Assembly (NCBI GenBank): GCA_028066245.1
Contig: JALCBR010000023.1
Location: 1-51,876, forward strand
Origin: Pirellulales bacterium
GTDB lineage: Bacteria; Planctomycetota; Planctomycetia; Pirellulales; S012-138
DNA length: 51,876 bases
Direction: 5' to 3'
This document shows positions 9,171 to 18,832 of this stretch, piece after piece. Positions within the stretch are counted from its first letter, which is position 1, and every line of letters begins with the position of its first letter. Below the pieces are notes generated by a model that saw only the letters and a program-made list of their open reading frames with translations, searched no databases and had not been told where the DNA came from. The position numbers and the translations under genes are program-made.

Positions 9171-10730
9171 ATGTTTAATGCCCTGTTGGACGACCTCGAT
9201 GAGGATCGCTCACCTAGCGCAGATGAAGCCGTTGAACTTGTTGCTGACAACGCTGAAATCGACGATGAAGTCGAAGATGGTGATGACTCCAATAAAGACG
9301 CTGAAGAAGATGCCGGCGATCTTTCCGCCGAAGAGATACTTGGGACGGACGAGAGCGAGTCATGGTCGGACGATCCCGTCCGCATGTACCTGACGCAAAT
9401 GGGCGAAATCCCACTGCTAACTCGGCAGCAGGAAATCGCACTGGCCAAAGAGATCGAGATCACTCGCTGCCAGTTCCGTCGCAAGTTGCTAGAGTGCGAT
9501 TACGTCATTCAGAGCGCGTTCAAAACCTTGAAGCGCGTGCATGACAATGAGCTTCCGTTTGACCGTACCGTGCAGGTCTCCGTCACGGATCATCTTGAGA
9601 AAGAGCAGATCCTGGGACGCATGCCCTATAACTTGGCGACTGTCGAGCAGTTGCTGGCCAAAAATCGCGAAGACTACGCAATCGCGACAAGCAAGCGGTT
9701 CAAAATGCAGGATCGGCGTGACGCTTGGTGCCGGCTTGGTCGCCGTCGCCGCCGTGCCGTGCAGTTGATTGAAGAGTTGGGTTTGCGCACGCAGCGCGTC
9801 GAACCGTTCATTCGCATGGTCCGAGAGTTCAGCCGGCGTGCCGATCAACTGCAAGCCACGCTGAAGAAGATGAAGAAAGACCGCGTACCAATGGCCGAAC
9901 GCCAGGCGGCGATCTCCGAGTTTCGCACGATCCTTCGTGCGACGCAGGAGACACCCACCAGTTTGCGCAACCGCGTACGGTATCTGCGGAAAGTCTATGC
10001 CAAGTATCAGCGAGCCAAACGAGGTCTCTCCGAAGGTAACCTGCGATTGGTCGTCTCAATTGCCAAAAAGTATCGCAACCGGGGCCTGAGCTTCCTGGAT
10101 TTGATTCAGGAAGGGAACGCTGGCTTGATGCGTGCGGTTGATAAGTTTGAGTATCGCCGTGGCTTTAAGTTCTGTACCTACGCAACCTGGTGGATTCGCC
10201 AGGCAATCACCCGGGCAGTCGCGGATCAAAGCCGGACAATTCGCATTCCGGTTCACATGGTGGAGACCATGTCCAAAGTGCGGAATGTTTCCCGCAAACT
10301 TCTGCAAGAGCTTGGGCGCGAGCCGACGATCGAGGAAACGGCTCGCGCGGCCCAGTGTGCGGTGGATGAAGCCCGCCGCGTGATGGCCATGAACCGCTAT
10401 CCGATCAGCCTTGACCGGCCGGTGGGTAATAGTGAAGACAGCCAATTTGGTGATTTGCTGCCTGATTCCGGTGCGGAAAGCCCCGCTACAGGCGCCGCGC
10501 AGGAAATGCTCCGCAGCCGCATCCATCGGGTGCTCAAGACGCTCAGCTATCGCGAACGCGAGATTATCAAGCTGCGTTACGGATTGGGTGATGGCTACAG
10601 CTACACGCTGGAAGAAGTGGGGCATATCTTCAAAGTCACCCGTGAACGTATTCGCCAGATCGAGGCCAAAGCCGTTCGCAAACTGCAACAGCCCAGCCGC
10701 AGCCAGGAGCTTTCCGGCTTCCTTGATTAG
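9171..10730 (+). CDS. rpoD: RNA polymerase primary sigma factor (sigma-70, RpoD/SigA type)
   Basis: The 519-residue housekeeping sigma factor directs RNA polymerase to promoters. After a very acidic N-terminus (about residues 1-60) come region 1.2 ([17 protein letters not shown], about 66), a long charged non-conserved region (about 95-270), region 2 ([18 protein letters not shown] to [18 protein letters not shown], from about 288), region 3, and region 4 ([36 protein letters not shown]). These match group 1 factors almost residue for residue. I chose the ATG at 9171, which has AGGA ten bases upstream. An in-frame TTG at 9132 would add 13 residues without a good ribosome site. A strong terminator follows. 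Confidence 0.93.
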   Translation: MFNALLDDLDEDRSPSADEAVELVADNAEIDDEVEDGDDSNKDAEEDAGDLSAEEILGTDESESWSDDPVRMYLTQMGEIPLLTRQQEIALAKEIEITRCQFRRKLLECDYVIQSAFKTLKRVHDNELPFDRTVQVSVTDHLEKEQILGRMPYNLATVEQLLAKNREDYAIATSKRFKMQDRRDAWCRLGRRRRRAVQLIEELGLRTQRVEPFIRMVREFSRRADQLQATLKKMKKDRVPMAERQAAISEFRTILRATQETPTSLRNRVRYLRKVYAKYQRAKRGLSEGNLRLVVSIAKKYRNRGLSFLDLIQEGNAGLMRAVDKFEYRRGFKFCTYATWWIRQAITRAVADQSRTIRIPVHMVETMSKVRNVSRKLLQELGREPTIEETARAAQCAVDEARRVMAMNRYPISLDRPVGNSEDSQFGDLLPDSGAESPATGAAQEMLRSRIHRVLKTLSYREREIIKLRYGLGDGYSYTLEEVGHIFKVTRERIRQIEAKAVRKLQQPSRSQELSGFLD

Positions 10731-10768
10731 ATACACGCTGCGGACGAGCAAGCCTTGTGACAAGATAC

Positions 10769-10805
10769 AAAGAAACGCTCGGATCCGATTCCGGGCGTTT
10801 CTTTT
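10769..10805 (+). terminator. Rho-independent terminator of the sigma factor gene
   Basis: A perfect 9-bp stem AAGAAACGC/GCGTTTCTT (10770-10778 with 10795-10803) encloses a short loop that itself pairs partly (CGG/CCG). The 3' arm is T-rich and runs into TTTTG. It begins 39 bases after the rpoD stop. Confidence 0.8.
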
Positions 10806-11061
10806 GCGCGCAGCGAGCATGAAACAAGGACGAGTGTCGCTGCATTGTCAGAAAACACTGCTCAACAAATCAACAGAACGAGTGCACAACGCCCATTCGT
10901 CGGAGACTTCATCGAACTTTCATTTGGTGTCTGACGCTGCGGTGATGCTAGAATCCCACTGCCTGTATGTGGAGCGGTCTGTTGATGATAGGCGACATGA
11001 ACCATGTGCAGGCACGAATTCCCGTACGAAAGCCCTGCTCCTCTTGATGTGAGTCTCCAGC

Positions 11062-12648
11062 ATGTTCGATTCCAGCGAATTGCGCAAGGCTGTTGTGGCA
11101 GAAGGCGGGCTCAGTCGCCGGTTGTTCCTGGCCTACGGCGCTGCGCTCTCGAGCGTTCCGGTGTTGGGCCAAGTCGCTCAGGCAACCACGCGGCTCCGCG
11201 GCACGGACGACCCTTTCACGTTGGGAGTTGCTTCCGGGGATCCGGACGAACAGGGCATGGTGCTTTGGACCAGGCTCGCGCCGAACCCGCTTGATCCTGA
11301 TGGGGGCATGCCGGCAGCGGCCGTCGAAGTGGAATGGATGGTTGCGGAAGACGAGGCGATGAACAATATCGTGGCGGCCGGAAAAACGCTGGCAACGCCG
11401 CAACTAGGGCATTCCGTGCACGTGGAAACGCGCGGTCTGAAACCCGATCACTGGTACTGGTATCGGTTCCGTACCGCCGACGCGGAAAGCCCTGTTGGTC
11501 GTACACGAACGATGCCCGCTCCGACATCGCTCCCGGAACGGCTGAACTTCGCCTTCGTTTCCTGCCAACACTACGAGGAAGGCCTGTTCACCGGCTACGA
11601 GCAGATGAAGCGCGATGATCTCGATCTTGTCATTCACCTGGGCGACTACATCTATGAGTATGCCGGAATTGACGGTCGCGTGCGCAAGCACGTGGGCAGT
11701 GAGGCCAAGTCGCTGGCAGACTACCGTGTTCGGCTATCTCAATACCGCGCTGATCCGCTGCTTTCGCAGATGCACGCCCAATGCCCTTGGCTTGTCACCT
11801 GGGATGATCACGAGTTCGACAACAACTATGCAGGTGGTATCTCTGAAGAAATCAGCGCTGATCCGACGGAGTTTCTGCTACGACGGGCGAATGCTTATCA
11901 GGCCTATTACGAAATGATGCCGCTGCGAAGATCGTCATTGCCGCAGGGGCCGGACATGCGGCTCTACCGCGGGGCCAAGTTCGGCCGGCTGGCGGAGTTT
12001 CAAGTGCTGGATACAAGGCAGCACCGCACAGATCAACCCAACAGAGATCGTTCATCTCCACTCAATGATTTCGCCTTGAGCCGCGAGAATTCACTCTTGG
12101 GACGCCAGCAAAGGAATTGGCTCAAATCATCGCTCATCCAGTCACATGCCACTTGGAATGTGCTCGCGCAACAAGTCATGATGGGGATGGTCGGTTTCGG
12201 GCGGACACAAGAATCGCTCCGGTACTCGATGGACCAATGGCCAGGCTATACCTATGAACGGATGCGGCTCATCGAATTCCTGGACGAACGTCGCATCCCC
12301 AATCCCGTGGTGCTGACGGGCGACATTCACTCCAACTGGGTCAATGATTTGCGCATTGACGACCGCAAAGCGGATGATCCTGTCGTGGCGACGGAGTTTG
12401 TTGGCACGTCAATCTCCAGTGGCGGAAACGGCCAAGTAGCACCGCGCAACCTGGATCAATTGCTGAAGAACAATCCATGCGTCAAGTTCCACAACCAAGA
12501 GCGAGGATATGTCCGCTGTCATGTCACGCCAAAGACGTGGACGTCTGATTACATGGTCATCAGCGATGTAACCCAACCCGGTGGCACGGTCACTTCACGA
12601 GCGTCGTACGTTGTGGAAGCCGGGCGGGCCGGGGCGCAGCAAGCGTAA
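11062..12648 (+). CDS. PhoD-family alkaline phosphatase/phosphodiesterase
   Basis: A 528-residue exported metallophosphoesterase that probably releases phosphate from organic esters outside the cytoplasm. The N-terminus carries a Tat-type motif (SRRLFLAYGAAL, from residue 18). It is followed by a PhoD N-terminal beta domain (FTLGVASGDPDEQGMVLWTR) and the catalytic domain with metal-binding motifs FVSCQHYEEG, HLGDYIYEYAG, TWDDHEFDNNY and LTGDIHSNW. Length and order fit the family. PhoD enzymes normally use Fe and Ca and are induced by phosphate limitation; I see no obvious Pho box upstream. It is flanked by the sigma factor terminator and by tadA. Confidence 0.92.
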   Translation: MFDSSELRKAVVAEGGLSRRLFLAYGAALSSVPVLGQVAQATTRLRGTDDPFTLGVASGDPDEQGMVLWTRLAPNPLDPDGGMPAAAVEVEWMVAEDEAMNNIVAAGKTLATPQLGHSVHVETRGLKPDHWYWYRFRTADAESPVGRTRTMPAPTSLPERLNFAFVSCQHYEEGLFTGYEQMKRDDLDLVIHLGDYIYEYAGIDGRVRKHVGSEAKSLADYRVRLSQYRADPLLSQMHAQCPWLVTWDDHEFDNNYAGGISEEISADPTEFLLRRANAYQAYYEMMPLRRSSLPQGPDMRLYRGAKFGRLAEFQVLDTRQHRTDQPNRDRSSPLNDFALSRENSLLGRQQRNWLKSSLIQSHATWNVLAQQVMMGMVGFGRTQESLRYSMDQWPGYTYERMRLIEFLDERRIPNPVVLTGDIHSNWVNDLRIDDRKADDPVVATEFVGTSISSGGNGQVAPRNLDQLLKNNPCVKFHNQERGYVRCHVTPKTWTSDYMVISDVTQPGGTVTSRASYVVEAGRAGAQQA

Positions 12649-12762
12649 AGCCAGGCATTTGGTAACATTGCGGGCCTCAGTACATCGGAATTGTCAGAGT
12701 ACGATTCCGTGACGATGGAACCGCGCATGGTGTTTCACGCTACTTTGTTGTCAGGTCAGAGA

Positions 12763-13263
12763 ATGATCTCGCCCATTGACGAAAACGAAGCCCTTCGCCT
12801 GGCCGACCACGAGTTTTTCATGCGGCGGGCTCTGATGCAGGCCGAAGCCGCGATGGAAGCTAGCGAAGTGCCAGTAGGCTGCGTGATCGTCCGTGAGGGT
12901 CGTGTGATTGCTGAAGCATCTAATGCCCGGGAAACACTCAGTGACCCAACTGCGCATGCCGAAATGATCGCTATCACTCAGGCAGCTCAATTGGTGGGCG
13001 ACTGGCGGTTGGAGGGGTGCGCACTCTATGTGACCTTGGAACCGTGCTCCATGTGCGCTGGCGCGATCTTGCAAGCCCGTGTTCCGTTAGTCGTCTATGG
13101 TGCTGCCGACCCCAAAGCTGGCGCCGTGGATTCACTGTTCACGCTGCTTAATGACTCACGACTGAATCATCGATCCGATACGATTGCCGGTGTCTTGGCC
13201 AAGCCGTGCGGAGAAATTCTCACGCAGTTCTTTCGTGAACAACGGAAGCTGGGAAAGAAGTAG
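12763..13263 (+). CDS. tadA: tRNA-specific adenosine-34 deaminase
   Basis: A 166-residue zinc deaminase that converts adenosine 34 of tRNA-Arg(ACG) to inosine, an essential wobble modification. The cytidine/deoxycytidylate deaminase fold is shown by PTAHAEMIAI (zinc histidine H65, proton-shuttling E67) and EPCSMCAGAI (zinc cysteines C95 and C98). The C-terminal FFREQR-type tail (ILTQFFREQRKLGKK) is typical of TadA. I chose the ATG at 12763 (MISPIDENEALRL), which gives the usual length; the frame extends 24 codons further upstream with no family similarity. Confidence 0.93.
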   Translation: MISPIDENEALRLADHEFFMRRALMQAEAAMEASEVPVGCVIVREGRVIAEASNARETLSDPTAHAEMIAITQAAQLVGDWRLEGCALYVTLEPCSMCAGAILQARVPLVVYGAADPKAGAVDSLFTLLNDSRLNHRSDTIAGVLAKPCGEILTQFFREQRKLGKK

Positions 13264-13282
13264 CGCCTGGAGCGTAACCGCC

Positions 13283-13687
13283 ATGTCAAATGATCCAGAC
13301 CAGCAGTCTCTGTATCATCCGGAAAACCCAGCGGCAATTGCGCCGGTCCATCAACAACCGGCCTTTCGATCCCATGCTCCTGCGTCTCGGCAGTTCGTGT
13401 GGGGCATGGTGGGCAACGCAATCTCAATCCTGTTAGCGATCGCCGCACCCGTAACTGGATTTTTCTTCATTTTGTTAACGCCGCTAGGGATCGCGTTCGC
13501 GGTGATGGGGACAACGTACTCGTCAAGCGTATTAGCGGAAGCGCGGGCCGCCGGTATGGAAGGTCAGTTCAAGAAACTCGGGCTGACATGTCGGATTGTT
13601 GGTTACTCGGCTATGGCCGTCCATGTGCTTTCGGGCGCGGCATGGTTGGCGACGAATGTACTCGGTGTGTCACCGATTCTCTGGTAG
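13283..13687 (+). CDS. Small two-helix membrane protein
   Basis: A 134-residue protein starting with ATG at 13283, 20 bases after tadA. The first 40 residues are polar and proline/glutamine-rich (SNDPDQQSLYHPENPAA). A membrane hairpin follows (VGNAISILLAIAAPVTGFFF through LLTPLGIAFAVMG), then a short cytoplasmic or periplasmic loop and a last helix (VGYSAMAVHVLSGAAWLA). It resembles short DUF4190-like membrane proteins in general shape only. The function is unknown; coupling to tadA is by position. Confidence 0.7.
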   Translation: MSNDPDQQSLYHPENPAAIAPVHQQPAFRSHAPASRQFVWGMVGNAISILLAIAAPVTGFFFILLTPLGIAFAVMGTTYSSSVLAEARAAGMEGQFKKLGLTCRIVGYSAMAVHVLSGAAWLATNVLGVSPILW

Positions 13688-13698
13688 AGAAATGTGTA

Positions 13699-14334
13699 TT
13701 ATCGTGGTTGCCTGGGACGGCGCGACCGTTTGGCCTGCCCTTTGCGATCCTTTTCCTCGGGTGATAACTCATCATCAAGCGGTGAGACGCCAAGCTGAAT
13801 CACGCGGCGTGTGAATTCAGCCAGATTGTGAACCTCCAATTTCTTCATCGCACTGGACTTGTGATTATCCGCTGTGTTGGGGCTACGATAGAGAATGGCT
13901 CCTGCCTCAGCGACCGTGCATCCCAAGGAGATCAACCGTGCGACTTGCCGCTCGGCTTTCGTCAGTGGTCGCCGCGGTTGCAGCGCTGTTTTCTCAGAAA
14001 GGGCGCTCGCCGGATCAGCCGCATTCCGAGTTGACGGCAAGCTGTGCTGAAGCGTTAATTCAACATTTCCCGCTTGGGGATTAACGCGCTGAAGTTGCCC
14101 AGGCTCGTTCTCTGCCGTGTTCCCTTCGCCGGCTGCGGGTAGCAGCGGTACAGTTTGGGAAAGGCTGCGGCAAGGAAAGATCGCCGCAGGGCCTGCGCCA
14201 TCCTGTGGCGCATTGCTTTGGTTTTGGTCATTCGCGCACGGCCTCGACATTGCCTGCCCCTCGCAGTGAACTCTGAAGAGTTGCCCTATCACTACCGAGT
14301 CTGCAGGCGCCGGAAAGTGCCTGCATATCTGCAT
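13699..14334 (-). CDS. LuxR-type HTH protein without receiver domain
   Basis: A 211-residue protein whose C-terminal part (about residues 122-185) is a LuxR/FixJ helix-turn-helix: LTKAERQVARLISLGCTVAE, then AILYRSPNTADNHKSSAMKK. The first 120 residues are low-complexity, rich in proline, alanine and glutamine, with no receiver or ligand domain visible. A second ATG at 14250 (MSRPCANDQNQ) is an equally possible start. It ends in a basic tail (KRSRRPRQPR). Probably a DNA-binding regulator; targets are unknown. It is convergent with the small membrane protein gene, 11 bases apart. Confidence 0.72.
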   Translation of the reverse strand: MQICRHFPAPADSVVIGQLFRVHCEGQAMSRPCANDQNQSNAPQDGAGPAAIFPCRSLSQTVPLLPAAGEGNTAENEPGQLQRVNPQAGNVELTLQHSLPSTRNAADPASALSEKTALQPRRPLTKAERQVARLISLGCTVAEAGAILYRSPNTADNHKSSAMKKLEVHNLAEFTRRVIQLGVSPLDDELSPEEKDRKGQAKRSRRPRQPR

Positions 14335-14582
14335 GCGTAGCTTATCGGGTGGGGGTGACAGAACTTGACAGGGCGCGCTGAATCGATGGGCTCATTTTTT
14401 GTGTTTCACCGATGCGCAAAAAAAGTGCCATTCCTGTAGCGATTGCGAATCCCTCTGAAGAATTCTCACGGCCCGTTGAATCTCTTCTCAAGTTGCTATG
14501 ATGGCCGTGCCCAGTTGTTCAAGACGCATGACAACCGGCAATCGGCGAGAGATCACGGTCACCCAGCGAGGACACCATAAGC

Positions 14583-14927
14583 GTGTTAATCCCGATTCTG
14601 ATCATGATTGCCGTAGCGTTGGACACCGTGATCCTGGTAGGGCTGATGTTGCTGACAAGAGCGCACGAAGATCAGGTCCGGCTGCGCTCCGCTTTGGTTC
14701 TCGCCATAACCTTGGCGATGTTCAACACGTCAGTCTTTGCCAGCACGCGTTATTGGTGGGGCGAATGGGGAGTGCCTGTGGCGTTTGTTGTACTGCCAGT
14801 CTTTGATGGGCTGGCTCTAAAGGTTGTGGGCAAGTTGACGAGGCGGCAGGTGTTCCTCACAATCGGCGTCTTGATCTGCTACTGGATCGTGCGGGAGTTT
14901 GCCGCGCTCGCGTTGTTGGCTGACTAG
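14583..14927 (+). CDS. Small integral membrane protein
   Basis: A 114-residue protein that is almost entirely membrane-embedded, with about four helices: LIPILIMIAVALDTVILVGL, SALVLAITLAMFNTSVFA, PVAFVVLPVFDGLALKVV and VFLTIGVLICYWIVREF. It starts at GTG 14583 with GAGGA about ten bases upstream. No family was recognised. It lies between the divergent LuxR-type gene and the convergent apbE gene. Confidence 0.65.
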   Translation: MLIPILIMIAVALDTVILVGLMLLTRAHEDQVRLRSALVLAITLAMFNTSVFASTRYWWGEWGVPVAFVVLPVFDGLALKVVGKLTRRQVFLTIGVLICYWIVREFAALALLAD

Positions 14928-14982
14928 CGGCCTGTCAATAATCGATGGGTTGCGTGAATTCCGAGCCTGGAACTCAAATGAT

Positions 14983-16098
14983 TCACTGCACAACTGGAAG
15001 CTCGTCAGATTTCTCCAACGTTCTCCAGCCTTGCGATGTCACTTCCCTGGCAGTTTCATCTCTGTCAGGTCTCTCCACGAGGAGAGCTTCCGTATCGTCC
15101 AGTTTGGCGATCAGGCACAAGCCCTTCTCGGCACCCATCACAGAAAGCGCAGATGCCAGGCTATCTGCCGTGATGCCATCGGGCGCAACAACCGTTACGG
15201 CCAATTGGTTCATCAGTCCAACCCCCGTATGGGGATCGACAATGTGCGAGTAGCGGACGCCGTCGATCTCAACAAATTGCCACGTATCCCCACTTTGAGC
15301 TACGGCTGCATTGGCCAGGTGGATGTAACGTCGTGGTTCATCAACAGCTGTGTTCTCGCTGCGCGGCGCGGCGATCTCAATTTGCCAACCCTCTTGGTCC
15401 GGCGGAGCGTCACCCACGACGATATCTCCACCAGCATCGACAAGCGCTCGCGTGAAACCATGTTCTCGCAAAACGGTGATCGCTTCATCGGCGGCGTAAC
15501 CTTTAGCAATGCCCCCCAAATCCAGTTTCATGCCTGGGTGGACGAGTTGAACCATCTGATGATCATCACTCAGATAAAGATGCTGATAGCCGGTGGATCG
15601 TAAGGCGACCATCAATCTCTCTTGCGGCGGAAGCTTATGCTGCCGCCGGACGCGGCGCCATAGCCGAACAATCGGCCCAACAGTCACATCAAACGCCCCT
15701 TGCGTGCGTTTTGCCAGTTGTTGCGCGTGCGTGAGCACCTGCCAAAGTTCGTCGCTGACAGGGACTGGTTGGGCATGAGGGCTGCCTGAAGAAAGCCTGG
15801 AAAGTTCGCTTCTTTCGTCGTAGTCACTGAGGATCACGTTGAGCGCGGCGATTCTCGCAAAGGCCGCCTGCGCGGCCGTGTTTGCGGCCTCTGCATCCTC
15901 TGCGTAGAATATCAACGTAAACTTCGTTCCCATCTCAATTTGAGAAAAGGAATATCGCTTCAGGAGTGGTTGCGATCGGCGCGCGGACCGTTCCCCTTGG
16001 GTGTGATCGGCAAGTGTTGATTGATAAGTTCCGCTGAACACAAGAAAAACGCAAACAGCAACAACCCTGATCAAAGCAAGCGCTGGCCTTCGCCACAT
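14983..16098 (-). CDS. apbE: FAD:protein FMN transferase (ApbE)
   Basis: A 371-residue exported flavin transferase that links FMN covalently to threonine of target proteins such as Rnf/Nqr subunits. Family motifs in order are FSQIEMGTKFTL, ILSDYDERSELSRLS, GAFDVTVGPIVRLW, LDLGGIAKGYAADEAI, ALVDAGGDI, GVRYSHIVDPHTG and APDGITADSLASALSV, which together form the FAD and magnesium site. The chosen start (ATG at 16098, MWRRPALALIRVVAVCVFLVF) gives a normal signal peptide. The frame is open to 16269 but that would overlap the divergent gene. No flavoprotein target is adjacent. Confidence 0.88.
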   Translation of the reverse strand: MWRRPALALIRVVAVCVFLVFSGTYQSTLADHTQGERSARRSQPLLKRYSFSQIEMGTKFTLIFYAEDAEAANTAAQAAFARIAALNVILSDYDERSELSRLSSGSPHAQPVPVSDELWQVLTHAQQLAKRTQGAFDVTVGPIVRLWRRVRRQHKLPPQERLMVALRSTGYQHLYLSDDHQMVQLVHPGMKLDLGGIAKGYAADEAITVLREHGFTRALVDAGGDIVVGDAPPDQEGWQIEIAAPRSENTAVDEPRRYIHLANAAVAQSGDTWQFVEIDGVRYSHIVDPHTGVGLMNQLAVTVVAPDGITADSLASALSVMGAEKGLCLIAKLDDTEALLVERPDRDETAREVTSQGWRTLEKSDELPVVQ

Positions 16099-16220
16099 GC
16101 AAGAAATGCATCCGGTGAAAGTGCAAAGTTGTCGGTCACAGCAAGATGGCAATTGCCAACTTGCAGACCTTATTCTCACATTGAGGTCAGTAGCGAGACT
16201 CATTTTTTTGGCAAGATCCG

Positions 16221-17387
16221 ATGCGCAAGACACTCCCCCATATAGATTCTCAGTCTCACCCGCAAGCACGTCGCTGGCAAGTTTTCTCTCTCGGTCTCTT
16301 CTGCATGGCGACCTTGTGCGTACTCACCATGGTGCTTTCTTCCGCCGCGCACTCGGCGTCAGCACTCGCCGCGAATCCGCAAGACGGTCGCAAGGGTGGA
16401 TCGGAAGCGAAAGCCGTTTCCCAAATCAGGGTCGACAATGCGTCGGACGCGACAACAGAGGAGGACATGCGCCCGTACACGGACCAGATCAATGGAACTA
16501 AAGTCACTTTTGACATGGTCCCTATCCGAGGTGGCAAATTTCTGATGGGCAGTCCAGATTCGGAAGCTGACCGAAGCGATGCCGAAGGCCCTCAGCACGA
16601 AGTTGAAATCGCTTCCTTTTGGATGGGCAAGCATGAAGTGACGTGGGACGAATACAACATCTATACGTTCTCGCTTGACATCAAACGCCGCGAAGTCTTC
16701 AACTTGGAAGCCACCGAAGGCGACCTGCTGGCTGACGCCGTTGCCCACCCCACGAAACCGTATGTTGATATGTCCTTTGGGATGGGCAAGGACGGCTTTC
16801 CGGCAGTTTGCATGACGCAGTATGCGGCCAAGAAGTACTGCGAGTGGCTTTCCGCCAAGACGGGACACTACTATCGTCTGCCAACGGAAGCTGAGTGGGA
16901 ATACGCTTGCCGCGCCGGCACAACCACGGCTTATTCCTTTGGTGGAGGCACTGACAACATCGACGAATACGCCTGGCATCTTGATAACTCTGGCGAAAAG
17001 TACCACAAGGTCGGCGAGAAGAAACCGAACCCTTGGGGCCTGTTCGACATGCACGGCAATGTCTCGGAATGGGTGTTGGATGCCTTTGATCCGAGCTATT
17101 ACGGCAAACTTCAAGGCGTGACCTCAAACCCCCTGAATCAACCGACGCAAGAATATTCTCGGACCGTCCGTGGCGGGTCCTGGGATGATTTTCCCGAGGA
17201 TCTTCGTAGCTCTGTTCGTAAGGTTTCAGAACCGCTGTGGAAAGAGCGAGATCCGCAAGATCCGCAAAGCATCTGGTATCTCACGGACGCGCCGTTCGTC
17301 GGTTTTCGAATTGTTCGTCCGCTTGTCGAACCCAGCGATGACGAGAAGAAGAAGTACGGTCCGGACAAGTACCAAGATGGCTCGTAG
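16221..17387 (+). CDS. Exported SUMF1/formylglycine-enzyme-like protein
   Basis: A 388-residue protein with a signal sequence (QVFSLGLFCMATLCVLTMVL) and a SUMF1/FGE-sulfatase domain from about residue 99 to the end. Motifs are VPIRGGKFLMGSP, FWMGKHEVTWDEYN, YRLPTEAEWEYACRAG, NPWGLFDMHGNVSEWVLD, TVRGGSWDDFPEDLRSS and GFRIVRP. True formylglycine-generating enzymes need two cysteines shortly after RGGSW; here that stretch (DDFPEDLRSSVRKVSEP) has none, so it is unlikely to activate sulfatases. It probably binds a ligand or another protein outside the cytoplasm. The start at 16221 is the ATG directly before the signal peptide. The next gene encodes an exported oxidoreductase. Confidence 0.88.
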   Translation: MRKTLPHIDSQSHPQARRWQVFSLGLFCMATLCVLTMVLSSAAHSASALAANPQDGRKGGSEAKAVSQIRVDNASDATTEEDMRPYTDQINGTKVTFDMVPIRGGKFLMGSPDSEADRSDAEGPQHEVEIASFWMGKHEVTWDEYNIYTFSLDIKRREVFNLEATEGDLLADAVAHPTKPYVDMSFGMGKDGFPAVCMTQYAAKKYCEWLSAKTGHYYRLPTEAEWEYACRAGTTTAYSFGGGTDNIDEYAWHLDNSGEKYHKVGEKKPNPWGLFDMHGNVSEWVLDAFDPSYYGKLQGVTSNPLNQPTQEYSRTVRGGSWDDFPEDLRSSVRKVSEPLWKERDPQDPQSIWYLTDAPFVGFRIVRPLVEPSDDEKKKYGPDKYQDGS

Positions 17388-17494
17388 CACGCCGGTTTGA
17401 GAGGTTGCGAGGCTTCTGGCCCACCAAGATTGAACCCGTGACCGCGCCATCCCGCAGCGACAACGCCGTCCCACCGTATGCAGGAGCCTACCCC

Positions 17495-18832
17495 ATGCCC
17501 CAACGGAAGCCTTCCTCCCGACGCGCGTTTCTTCAATCATCCGCGGCGGCTGTCACCGGCGGTGCCTTAGTGGGCAGTTCCTTGGTTGATCTCGCTGCTG
17601 CCGGCGGCGTACACCGTCAGGGTGATGAGACGGTACGGATTGGCTTGATTGGTTGTGGCTCGCGAGGTTCGGGCGCGGTCAAGGATTCCTTTGTCGCCTC
17701 TACGTTTGAGAATGGCGTGCCCGTCAAGTTGGTGGCCATGGGTGACGCATTCGATTTCCGTCTGCAAGGTGCTTACCAGTCCATCACGCGGAGTGAGCAG
17801 TTTGCTGCAATGGTGGATGTTCCGGAAGACCGTCGGTTCGTCGGCCTGGATGCGTATAAAAAAGTGCTTGCCTGCGATGTGGACATGGTGATCCTGGCAA
17901 CCCCACCGGGCTTTCGTCCGCAGCACTTTGCCGCGGCTGTCAACGCCGGCAAACATGTGTTTATGGAGAAGCCCGTTGCGGTTGACGCTCCTGGCGTGCG
18001 AACTGTATTGGAAGCCGCTCAACTTGCCAAGGAAAAATCCCTGGGAGTGGGCGTGGGTCTGCAACGCCGTCACCAGACAAACTACCAGGAGACCGTCAAG
18101 CGATTGCATGACGGCGTGATCGGCGATATCCACACACTCCGGTGCTACTGGAATGGAGGCGGTGTCTGGACAGACCGCGGACGGGAAGCGAAGCGGCCTG
18201 AAAGGAATTCAGAGATGCGCTATCAGGTCGATAACTGGTATTACTTCACCTGGCTCTCCGGTGATCACATCGTCGAGCAGCACATTCACAATCTGGATGT
18301 CTGCAACTGGGTGAAAAACGCTTTCCCTGTCTGGGCACAAGGCATGGGCGGACGGGAAGTCCGCACAAGCAAAGACACCGGCGAAATCTTTGATCACCAT
18401 GCTGTGGAATTCCAGTACGAAGACGGTTCGCGAATGTTCAGCTTCTGCCGGCACATCCCTAACTGTTGGGATTCTGTCTCTGAACACTGCCAAGGTTCCA
18501 AGGGCGATGCCAACATTGGCGGTGCCCGAATCAACGTCAACGGCGAAACACCTTGGCGGTACCGAGGCGAGCGCAACGCGCCCTATCGGCAGGAACACTT
18601 TGACTTGATGGCCAGTATCAAAGCCGGTACGCCCTACAACGAAGCGGAAGTTGGCGCGAAGAGTTCCATGACGGCTATCATGGGTCGCATGGCCACATAC
18701 GGTGGCAAAGCCTTGCGCTGGGAAGACGCTTTGAACTCAGAAATTCGCCTTGGGCCAGAACCGGGATTCACTTTCGAGACCACGCCGCCAACGCCGTTCG
18801 TCGCAGTACCTGGTATTTCGGAGGTCGTGTGA
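17495..18832 (+). CDS. Gfo/Idh/MocA-family oxidoreductase with Tat signal
   Basis: A 445-residue NAD(P)-dependent dehydrogenase-like protein, probably acting on a sugar or related alcohol outside the cytoplasm. The leader SSRRAFLQSSAAAVTGGA is a Tat-type signal. A Rossmann fold follows (VRIGLIGCGSRGSGAVKD), then the family's catalytic-loop motif MEKPVAVDAPG and a C-terminal substrate domain (WYYFTWLSGDHIVEQHIHN). The ATG at 17495 has CAGGAG nine bases upstream, and the leader begins right there; the frame upstream to 17405 is not needed. Planctomycetes carry many such secreted paralogues; the substrate cannot be told from sequence. Confidence 0.9.
   Translation: MPQRKPSSRRAFLQSSAAAVTGGALVGSSLVDLAAAGGVHRQGDETVRIGLIGCGSRGSGAVKDSFVASTFENGVPVKLVAMGDAFDFRLQGAYQSITRSEQFAAMVDVPEDRRFVGLDAYKKVLACDVDMVILATPPGFRPQHFAAAVNAGKHVFMEKPVAVDAPGVRTVLEAAQLAKEKSLGVGVGLQRRHQTNYQETVKRLHDGVIGDIHTLRCYWNGGGVWTDRGREAKRPERNSEMRYQVDNWYYFTWLSGDHIVEQHIHNLDVCNWVKNAFPVWAQGMGGREVRTSKDTGEIFDHHAVEFQYEDGSRMFSFCRHIPNCWDSVSEHCQGSKGDANIGGARINVNGETPWRYRGERNAPYRQEHFDLMASIKAGTPYNEAEVGAKSSMTAIMGRMATYGGKALRWEDALNSEIRLGPEPGFTFETTPPTPFVAVPGISEVV

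Noticed and set aside
10056-10820. A 254-codon minus-strand open frame antisense to the sigma factor gene
   Set aside because: It is the shadow of a strongly conserved gene and crosses its terminator; no family-like sequence.
16221-17387. A true formylglycine-generating enzyme
   Set aside because: Both catalytic cysteines are missing after RGGSW and there is no sulfatase gene nearby.
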